The position numbers and the translations under genes were made by a program. A stretch of 50,642 nucleotides of DNA, from positions 1-50,642 of the forward strand of contig UQEF01000007.1 in the NCBI GenBank assembly GCA_900540045.1, read 5' to 3'. Below are positions 45,401-50,642 of this stretch, piece after piece; the stretch's first letter is position 1, and the number at the start of each line of letters is the position of its first letter. Source of the DNA: an uncultured Eubacteriales bacterium (GTDB lineage Bacteria; Bacillota; Clostridia; Christensenellales; Aristaeellaceae). The notes beneath the pieces are model-generated. The model was not told the origin of the DNA, ran no database searches, and saw only the letters and a list, made by a program, of their open reading frames with translations.

Positions 45401-46248
45401 TATTTTCCACCCGGCATTTTGGGGGCATCACGTAGAACCGCAAAACGAAGCATTTCCTCCAAAGTTGGCTCTACCTCAACGCGAAGCACAGTTCCATCAA
45501 TTTCTGTGGGGTGGTTTCGCAAATCCTTTAAATGGACAAGCCGCCCTCGCACTGCCTCCGGTAGTGGAAGTACCAACATATGAGGATTTCGATTCGCCCA
45601 AAGAGTGTCAAACCGAACATCCGCTTCATCTACACGCTGTTTCTCTCGCTTGCCTTCCCAAGCACAGTGAATATCCAAATTTTCTGCGTTTTTGGTCAGG
45701 GCAGTTCGTGACTCATTCAAAGAACCGCTACCCATAAGTCGGTCACCCTGAGAATCCTCCATAACAAACCACTTCTCATGAACATAGCCATCCTCTGTGG
45801 AATCGACAGACAGCGCCTGTCCAGTGACAGAGTTTTTACGAAATGCAACCCTCATTTCCAGTTGCCCACTGGCCACCATCTGTGCCAGCAGGGCAACGCC
45901 GCTCTGTACCTCATCGGGCCAACTTTCAGGGTTGCGCAGTTCTTCCATTAGGGTGTCCGCAAGGCGCTGCTGGTTACCGGCCAATACAGCAGCCACATCC
46001 TGTACCTGTAGATCTGCTCCGACGATCAGTCGCATCTTTCCGCCGTGACGTAAAAACGCTGTATAACCTTGGGATGCAGCAGCCAAGGAAGACGAACGGA
46101 AATACCCCGCCACACGGTCATAACGAGTGGCAAGATTCAGTGCCGGCAGATAAAAATCGTGCAGAATATCAACGGGCTTCCCTTTTTCTGTCACATCCGA
46201 AGTATAGTAAGTCAATCTCCATTCAATTTCTTTCAGGCCGTGCTCCAT
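42463..46248 (-). CDS. SNF2-type helicase with N-terminal phospholipase D-like domain (anti-phage type)
   Basis: The 1261-residue protein begins with a PLD-like nuclease-type domain (residues about 30-230; HEKWFVMED at about 155 gives the H-x-K-x4-D pattern with GSGSLNES as the following motif). The helicase follows: Walker A DEVGLGKT at about 315-323, DEAH at about 431-434, and the late motif GRIDRIGQ near residue 880, typical of SNF2/RapA-like DNA translocases. The C-terminal 250 residues are unassigned. It lies six bases behind the DUF1156 methyltransferase gene. PLD-SNF2 helicases beside DUF1156 methyltransferases occur in anti-phage loci; the exact system is not fixed here. Confidence 0.85.
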   Translation of the reverse strand: MEHGLKEIEWRLTYYTSDVTEKGKPVDILHDFYLPALNLATRYDRVAGYFRSSSLAAASQGYTAFLRHGGKMRLIVGADLQVQDVAAVLAGNQQRLADTLMEELRNPESWPDEVQSGVALLAQMVASGQLEMRVAFRKNSVTGQALSVDSTEDGYVHEKWFVMEDSQGDRLMGSGSLNESRTALTKNAENLDIHCAWEGKREKQRVDEADVRFDTLWANRNPHMLVLPLPEAVRGRLVHLKDLRNHPTEIDGTVLRVEVEPTLEEMLRFAVLRDAPKMPGGKYIGMYSAPVEPWPHQEIVSRRLVESWPYSYMMCDEVGLGKTIEAALAIRSLVLSGWAKRVLIVAPASLTDQWQRELAQKALLPFYKSKPKPGGSGKIQHTRIYPEECELLDNDLYSPDLNIVSSGLVSRKERFAMLRSAQQYDIILVDEAHYARRQNPRDGSNTAPKYGQLYRALQNGLRPKAKSLWMATATPMQIDPIEVYDLFRLTNRVGPYQHDPTLSMHYFELMSKLVKNESLTRLEWAMLGQSYHQIEALDPFLWNRLNATVVTGKNRKVLENLPWKEPKKADIRYLLQPMFAASPLSRVMMRHTRQLLEKYRENGKLKSNLARRHVRPICVVRFTEAEAKFYGMLEDYCTELTRQIRQHNQQSRQMMFFLLNFLQLRFASSLYAIQMTLERRLRRVEQTLLVGAAQFETQEELDAALDDLRDSTDDDYSEGDLDDITLDALLKDRSQDDLEWEKERLTIMLRQLHGISETPSKIQALLMELDHRRAPNDRIRQTVLFTRFYDTLQSIRNYLRVRDAGMRVGIYAGGRAIYYNPASGKDENVTHEEIKRLFLIGEIDLLLCTDAAAEGLNLQTADLLINFDLGWNPMKVEQRIGRIDRIGQKYSDIEVLNMCYLGSTEEIVYGRLLERLKAANLVVGTQQISMLPVEPEEFRDLQNGTLSEDELEQRSKQRLRKQRAATAAMEISADDQYEMYKRLSANAKSLSSPATIYDLWDAFVSSSYLASKGATTSANHIWHLPGSEDFCETYTTVSRNDASENFPFLTWGNESVDAILNAISCKIPKDGPIQRISVQHNGVERISYLVASVGGPMLIKSVSDLDGLQITPNGFLSAPDIAAAKQALAEFLDSEQDQVLLAKKSEQENQKYAGLQEALVQEVAKQILQQEEDCGNSKYSDAMRHLEETRRQIRHISLPVDIFSNKQMQLIFPLAEQSGAVFVSAQGFLLDCALEYSERIASTIKIKKSEITTAMVLSRLT

Positions 46249-46254
46249 CTTTTA

Positions 46255-49200
46255 TCACTTCCGATCCCTCAGGCCGAACAGAATGCGCTGGGCTTCCTTA
46301 CTCAAGGGCTCACTGCCACAGCCATCTGCCCAAACTTTCAAAATATCGATGATCTTGTCCTCGTGTCCTTCCGCCTGCCGCTGAAGATAGGCACGGGCCA
46401 CGGGCATATCTCCCTCGCGGAAAGACATGATTAATCCCTGGAGAATATCCCACTCATTCTCCGGGTTTTGCAGGCGACGGGGATTACGCTCCTCCGGCAG
46501 GACCAGGCGCAGCTTGCTGCCGCGCTTGACTAACGGCGCGTAGTAGCCTTCCACCTCGTCGTCTCGATTGCGGCGACCGGTACGTTCATCGTTAATGCCG
46601 ATCATTCGGCCTTCATCGCGGTATCCGGCGGCCTTGTTTTCCAGACGGATATTCAAGGATTTGGACAGGCTGAGTGCATCATCAAAGGGGAAGCTTCCCA
46701 TCCCATAGATGCCAAACAATGTCAGGGCGATGCCGGCCTCCGGTTCCAAATCTTCCACACTCAGACGCCCTTTGGTCAGGCGGGTCATCTGGTACTGTGC
46801 CACCACGGTGCTTGCCTCTCGCATGGCCTGAGTAGGCGTTACCAGTTCGTTGCCATCCATAACGGGCCAATTTTCCGACAAAACCTTTAGAGCGCAGCCG
46901 TAGCTGGCCACCATCTCATCCACGGCGTTCAGATGCAGGGCATCATAATCGACCAGGCTCTGGCGGACCGCTTCCCGCAGCTGCTGCAACACACCTGTTC
47001 CGCCAAATCCGCGCCACACCGCAGGTGCCCGGTCTTCCATATCCCGTTTGCGACAGGCTAAGAAAATAGAGCTGGCGGCAGCAGCTTTATCTTTCTGATG
47101 CATAGAGGTTGACGCTTCAGAGTCAACAGGGAAGGAGGAAGAAATAATCCAACCATTCTGAATTAATGCTTTTGTCAGCGTTTCCCATGCCTCCGTGGTC
47201 TTGTGAGTGAACATCATGGTCATAATGCCCTCGTCTTTCATGACCCGACGGCACTCGGCGAAGATCTCGCTCATCCGCTGTTCATAGACACGGTCAGCCT
47301 CTTTGGCATTTCCGTCTCTCACTGGGTTGGCCACCGCCTCGTCGGTCTTATTAGTCAAGCGCCGGCCAAACACATCGGGATATATATCGCGGAAGATGCG
47401 TTTTTGCCATACATAGAAATAATCTGACAATTCTGCATACTGTACATTATTGTAGTAGGGGGGATCTACACAGATAACATCAACACTGTCAGATGGAATG
47501 TCCATATTTGCTGCGGATCCATTTAAAATATGAATGTTTGATTTAGTGGCCTTTGGCAGCAATTCACATAATTCTTTATACGACTTCCCGACATTTTGAA
47601 TGCCCCATCGTATTCCGGAGTTGACACCAGACATAACTAATTCCCCAAATGTCCATTTGAATGAAAAATCATGCTTTGAGAATGTATGTGCGATAACCCC
47701 ACGTCCAGAATGCCAGCAAGTTTGTTTACTGCTATAATCTAAACATTTGTCAATTGAAAACTGTAGATAGGTGATAATGGCAGCGCCTTTCTCCTGACCA
47801 TGCTTCTCCAGAATTTCCGGCATCATATTGTGTAGGGTTTCCATGGCAGTCAGATGCCCCAGCAGCTGGCGAGGTGTAAACATATCACACCAACGCTTCA
47901 TGCCATACATCGGAGGGCGCATATCATTACCCTGCGGGAAATTTTCCGTTGGAATCAAGTCCATTGCTCCCCAGCGGTCCCAGTTCTCCTCCAGGGCTTG
48001 CTTGGCCCGATCCAGGGCGGCATAGTCTTCCGCGGTAGGTTCCCGGAAGAAGGTGACTTTCTCAGTGCGAACCTGTCCCTTGTTAGGACCGGAGGTATAA
48101 CGCATGACATTACCATCCTTGTCCAGCTTGGGCTGCTGGCGGACTGCCACCACGCAATACAGATCGTCACTCCAATTGCCATATTCAGATTCCCCGCAGG
48201 CCTGACGCTTGATTTCTTCACTGGCAATCGCTTGTCCGCAATGGATGCACGTACCCACGCCGCCCTTGATGGTGCCCCGCTCCGGGTCCTCGCCATGGGG
48301 ACCTTTGCCATTTTTCAGGCGCACAGGGACAAAACGCACCTTCTTATGGCCGGGGAAGCCCTCAATCTCTGGCAGCACCATCCAGCCATCGCTCTTCTTT
48401 TGCAGGGCGAAGGCATTCAGCAACGGGGCGCGCTCCCCGCAACTGGGGCAGGTAACGGAGCGGCAATAAAGAAGTCCTTGTTGGTCGTACTCGGGGACAT
48501 CAAACTGCCGAAACAGTTCTTGGGAGCCACCACACTGCTTTAGCAGATTTTTTCGTTCTTCTCCCCGAGGAGGTGCAAAGTAGTAATATGGGGCAGTCTT
48601 CTCCGCAACAGTATCTACCAACCGTTCTCCATATCGTTCTAATTCAGCAAGCAAATCCATGCCAAATTGTGCCGGATATTGAATGGTGGCTTTTTCAATT
48701 GCAGTGGCAACCGGATTCAAATCGTTGGCGATCACATTGCAGCCAAGGCGGGCAGCTTCAAAAGGTATGGAACCACCGCCTGCTGTTGGATCAAGTACCG
48801 TAATATTGTGAAAATCTGCCTGAATCGGCGTTTCATATGCGCGCCCATATCCATACAAATCTTCGGGATCGATTTTGATTTCCTTACCAAGAATGTCCTT
48901 TACCTTATCACTAGAGGCAAAAGCAATTCTCTCATTGGTATGAGCTGGATCAGCTGCTACTGTAACAACGGGAATCTGCTGTAGCCCACTCAATGCCATA
49001 ATAGAAATCGGTGCGTTTTCGCGGCACCACCTCTCTAGTAACAGATCTTCGCCCAAAACGGCATCCTGCTCTTTCAGCGTATTTAATAAAGCTGTAATTG
49101 ACGAACGCCGCTCATTTTCCTTATCCAAGGCCTTCTGGAATTTGGCAGAAAAATGAATGTACTCCTGCTGGCCATCACTTTCAATCAATTCAAGGTTTTT

Positions 49201-49467
49201 GCCCACCAATGTCCAGCGGGCATTACCAATCACAGCCTGCTTTTTCACAATGCCCAATTCTCTCAGAAACAGTTCCGGCTCTGTATCGGCAGGCAAAATA
49301 CTGCCCAACACAGCTGCGCGGCTGGGCGTCAGTGGACGCCGAGCCCACCAGACGTGTAAATAGTATATTGGCGGAAGCATACTCATCGCACCGCGTTCAC
49401 GCTTAGTTTCAGCGCCGACCTGTTGGCAAGGGAAATTGCCTTCAATCAATTTTTTCTCGTATGCCAT
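46255..49467 (-). CDS. DUF1156 domain DNA methyltransferase (anti-phage type)
   Basis: The 1070-residue protein starts with the DUF1156 block (residues about 1-50; LPPIYYLHVWWARRPLTPSRA). The SAM-binding motif LDPTAGGGSIPFEAARLG is at about 224, and the catalytic motif DPPYYNNVQYAELSDYFYVW at about 665, so an amino-methyltransferase (m6A or m4C type) with a 440-residue insert between the motifs. Two zinc-ribbon-like CxxC pairs (CPSCGE near 340 and CIHCGQ near 405) lie in the insert. GGAGGATAAGTAA precedes the ATG; the SD is formed from the end of a lost upstream gene. Anti-phage loci with this protein usually also have a DUF499 ATPase and others; none is present here. Confidence 0.88.
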   Translation of the reverse strand: MAYEKKLIEGNFPCQQVGAETKRERGAMSMLPPIYYLHVWWARRPLTPSRAAVLGSILPADTEPELFLRELGIVKKQAVIGNARWTLVGKNLELIESDGQQEYIHFSAKFQKALDKENERRSSITALLNTLKEQDAVLGEDLLLERWCRENAPISIMALSGLQQIPVVTVAADPAHTNERIAFASSDKVKDILGKEIKIDPEDLYGYGRAYETPIQADFHNITVLDPTAGGGSIPFEAARLGCNVIANDLNPVATAIEKATIQYPAQFGMDLLAELERYGERLVDTVAEKTAPYYYFAPPRGEERKNLLKQCGGSQELFRQFDVPEYDQQGLLYCRSVTCPSCGERAPLLNAFALQKKSDGWMVLPEIEGFPGHKKVRFVPVRLKNGKGPHGEDPERGTIKGGVGTCIHCGQAIASEEIKRQACGESEYGNWSDDLYCVVAVRQQPKLDKDGNVMRYTSGPNKGQVRTEKVTFFREPTAEDYAALDRAKQALEENWDRWGAMDLIPTENFPQGNDMRPPMYGMKRWCDMFTPRQLLGHLTAMETLHNMMPEILEKHGQEKGAAIITYLQFSIDKCLDYSSKQTCWHSGRGVIAHTFSKHDFSFKWTFGELVMSGVNSGIRWGIQNVGKSYKELCELLPKATKSNIHILNGSAANMDIPSDSVDVICVDPPYYNNVQYAELSDYFYVWQKRIFRDIYPDVFGRRLTNKTDEAVANPVRDGNAKEADRVYEQRMSEIFAECRRVMKDEGIMTMMFTHKTTEAWETLTKALIQNGWIISSSFPVDSEASTSMHQKDKAAAASSIFLACRKRDMEDRAPAVWRGFGGTGVLQQLREAVRQSLVDYDALHLNAVDEMVASYGCALKVLSENWPVMDGNELVTPTQAMREASTVVAQYQMTRLTKGRLSVEDLEPEAGIALTLFGIYGMGSFPFDDALSLSKSLNIRLENKAAGYRDEGRMIGINDERTGRRNRDDEVEGYYAPLVKRGSKLRLVLPEERNPRRLQNPENEWDILQGLIMSFREGDMPVARAYLQRQAEGHEDKIIDILKVWADGCGSEPLSKEAQRILFGLRDRK

Positions 49468-49534
49468 TTACTTATCCTCCTTACGCAAGGCTTCCAGCAT
49501 ACGAGTCACTTCTGCCCCGTCTTTCTGCTGGCCA
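49468..49534 (-). pseudogene. 3' remnant of a gene lost upstream of the methyltransferase
   Basis: Directly before the methyltransferase ATG a frame ends ...RMLEALRKEDK-TAA, and contains the methyltransferase ribosome-binding site, as expected for the tail of a translationally coupled upstream gene. The frame is open for only about 28 codons, then runs into the flavin reductase gene, where it ends at a stop. So only the last 23 or so codons of that gene remain. The original product cannot be named from this tail. Confidence 0.65.
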
Positions 49535-49535
49535 G

Positions 49536-50042
49536 CTAGCCGTGTGTATAGGGGTCAAATGCGATAGCGTTCACCAGTGAAATATCCAGCTTACCATCCC
49601 GAAGGACGCTTTCATCGGCTGTGACTTTTACTACCTTGCCAATCACGCCGCATCCATACTCGTTGCTCTGATACTCGATGAATTTGCATTCCAGACAAAG
49701 AGGGAACTCATTGATTACAGGGGCATCTACCGTCTCCGCTTTTGTTGCGGTGAGACCCGCCTGACCCAATTTATCCGAAACACGGTTACCGGAAACAACG
49801 CCAAAGTAGTCAGCCTCCACAACGTGGGCGGCATCGGCAATGCTGACGGTAAATCCGCCATGCGTTTTGATATTCTTTACGGTTTTGTGACTCTCAGTCA
49901 GGTTTAGCGCGACAGTATCGCGCTCCTGCATTGTTCCCCAGGCGGCATTCATCACATTTACAGTTCCATCCTCGTTATAGGTGGCTACCATCAGAACAGG
50001 CATGGGGAAAATGCCTTCAGTAATTTTCAATTCTTTTCTCAT
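49536..50042 (-). CDS. Flavin reductase-like (flavoredoxin) protein, C-terminus truncated
   Basis: The 168-residue protein matches the flavin reductase/flavoredoxin family: PMPVLMVATYNEDGTVNVMNAAWGT near the start, LNLTESHKTVKNI, FTVSIADAAHVVEADYFGVVSG and a conserved C-terminal part. Relatives go on past FDPYTHG with about 20 more residues (usually GxxVGxAFxDGK-like), but here a TAG stands right after FDPYTHG, at the border to the lost upstream gene of the methyltransferase. The protein may keep FMN binding, but loses its normal end. It is divergent from an HxlR regulator gene, which is the usual pair. Confidence 0.85.
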   Translation of the reverse strand: MRKELKITEGIFPMPVLMVATYNEDGTVNVMNAAWGTMQERDTVALNLTESHKTVKNIKTHGGFTVSIADAAHVVEADYFGVVSGNRVSDKLGQAGLTATKAETVDAPVINEFPLCLECKFIEYQSNEYGCGVIGKVVKVTADESVLRDGKLDISLVNAIAFDPYTHG

Positions 50043-50067
50043 GCTGCTTGCCTCGCTTTTTTAAAGA

Positions 50068-50096
50068 TTGACACCTACGGTGCTTTCCCTTATAAT
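50068..50096 (+). promoter_or_regulatory. Promoter of the HxlR gene
   Basis: TTGACA, 17-base spacer, TATAAT. Its -10 box overlaps that of the minus-strand promoter of the flavin reductase gene. Confidence 0.88.
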
Positions 50097-50122
50097 TATA
50101 GCCAGTAGTAAACAAAATTCAA
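50095..50122 (-). promoter_or_regulatory. Promoter of the flavin reductase gene
   Basis: Minus strand TTGAAT (50122-50117), 16-base spacer, TATAAT (50100-50095). It overlaps the divergent hxlR promoter and may also serve the methyltransferase and helicase genes downstream. Confidence 0.72.
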
Positions 50123-50130
50123 GTACTGGC
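50101..50130. promoter_or_regulatory. Putative HxlR operator between divergent promoters
   Basis: GCCAGTA (50101-50107) and TACTGGC (50124-50130) are perfect 7-bp inverted arms, 16 bases apart. They cover the minus-strand -35 box and the start region of the plus-strand transcript. HxlR-family proteins bind TA-GTA/TAC-rich inverted repeats as dimers, so autoregulation and control of the flavin reductase gene are likely. Confidence 0.55.
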
Positions 50131-50167
50131 ATTTGAGAAAGGTACTATCCTAAAAGGAAGTGTGACA

Positions 50168-50500
50168 ATGATTCGTAACTACATCGAGAATGCGAATTTT
50201 GAGGATACTGGCTTCAGCTACACCATGTCGCTGATTTCCGGCAAGCACAAAATGGTGATTCTCTATTGTTTGATGGAGTTTGAAATCGTGCGGTTCAATG
50301 AACTGAAACGCTATCTGGGAAATGTATCCGATAAGACTTTAAGCACAAACCTGAAAGAGTTAGAATCAGCTCATCTCGTAGAGCGAAAAGAATATCCGCA
50401 AATTCCGCCAAAAGTAGAGTACTCTCTCAGTGAGCGGGGCAAGTCACTTATGAAAATTTTAGACCAGCTCTGCACATGGGGAGAGGAAAACAGGGTGTAA
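50168..50500 (+). CDS. HxlR family winged-helix transcriptional regulator
   Basis: The 110-residue protein has the HxlR fold: LISGKHKMVILYCLMEFEIVRFNELKRYLGNVSDKTLSTNLKELESAHLVERKEYPQIPPKVEYSLSERGKSL with the winged helix about residues 25-90. Members sense aldehydes, quinones or redox stress, often through cysteines; here the single Cys in the first helix region (LYCLM) is a candidate. The ATG at 50168 has AAGGAAG at a good distance, better than the GTG at 50162. It is divergent from the flavin reductase gene. Confidence 0.9.
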   Translation: MIRNYIENANFEDTGFSYTMSLISGKHKMVILYCLMEFEIVRFNELKRYLGNVSDKTLSTNLKELESAHLVERKEYPQIPPKVEYSLSERGKSLMKILDQLCTWGEENRV

Positions 50501-50526
50501 TCTTTTCTCAATTTAAAAGTATTCTA

Positions 50527-50556
50527 AGCATCTATCGAAAGGTAGGTGCTTTTCTT
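50527..50556 (+). terminator. Terminator of the HxlR gene
   Basis: AGCATCTA pairs with TAGGTGCT (one G-U) around an 8-base loop and is followed by TTTTCTT. Confidence 0.82.
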
Positions 50557-50584
50557 ATGCCCATTTTTAAGGATGGTGATGTGT

Positions 50585-50642
50585 ATGGGCATCTTTTCCG
50601 GCTTGTTCAAATCCCGCGACAAGCCCCAGAACCGGACATCCG
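50585..50642 (+). CDS. Start of a phage portal protein-like gene (cut by window edge)
   Basis: The frame from ATG 50585 reads MGIFSGLFKSRDKPQNRTS up to the edge. The MGIFxxLFxSRDKPxN start with a Thr-Ser run is common to HK97-type phage portal proteins of Firmicutes prophages. AAGGATGG lies upstream. Only 19 residues are visible, so the call rests on this N-terminal match alone. If right, a prophage or phage-derived element begins at the right edge of the window. Confidence 0.5.
   Translation, partial: MGIFSGLFKSRDKPQNRTS

Noticed and set aside
42300..50642. Right attachment site as a copy of the ssrA 3' end
   Set aside because: I looked for GGTTCGATTCCCCTCACC and found no second copy before the right edge.

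Overview
The window reads as a chromosomal segment of an anaerobic, low-GC-phylum (Firmicutes/Clostridia) bacterium whose own base composition is fairly GC-rich. The signs are an Rnf ferredoxin:NAD+ complex, a HutP-family protein, the clostridial IspH-ribosomal protein S1 fusion, a T-box leader, DUF1846, a SpoVK-like AAA protein and Shine-Dalgarno-led genes with sigma-A type promoters. An uncultured gut clostridium fits best; the species cannot be named from the sequence alone.

Layout. 1-3992: rnfC (partial)-rnfD-rnfE-rnfA-rnfB, tightly overlapping and closed by a terminator; rnfG is absent from its usual place between D and E. 4053-8168: proC-rnhA, a tyrosine recombinase with its own promoter, lexA with a LexA-box-like site, and an MgtC-family gene. 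8247-13000: on the minus strand a CoA-disulfide-reductase/rhodanese protein and a BlaR1-like M56 protease; between them a plus-strand tRNA-Ala(CGC). 13012-17491: a three-gene minus-strand operon (cytoplasmic-tailed membrane protein, secreted TP-repeat/SH3 protein, AAA ATPase). 17647-25279: rho, an RNA-methylase-like gene, ispH-rpsA fusion, cmk-plsC fusion, hutP-like gene, and a structured ncRNA candidate with a perfect promoter and terminator. 25318-31827: nadR-like gene and a complete livKHMGF branched-chain amino-acid ABC operon. 31985-35162: T-box-controlled ABC importer, probably for tryptophan. 35228-41285: broken MFS gene, pyrG, DUF1846 gene, proA. 41350-42291: smpB and ssrA (tmRNA).

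From just after ssrA to the right edge the DNA looks foreign: it is visibly richer in A/T, carries a two-gene DUF1156 DNA methyltransferase plus PLD-like/SNF2 helicase module (anti-phage type), a recombination scar that cuts the end off a flavin reductase gene, an HxlR regulator divergent from it, and the first codons of what looks like a phage portal protein.

The two most striking observations are (1) the Rho protein, which keeps the RNA-binding domain and overall Rho fold sequence but has lost the Walker A lysine and threonine, the catalytic glutamate and the arginine finger, and also carries a long Q/Y/G/R-rich N-terminal insert; and (2) the reduced methyltransferase-helicase defence module beside ssrA, whose former upstream gene survives only as a short 3' remnant now fused to the flavin reductase transcription unit. 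Both need database and genome-wide comparison, which could not be run here.
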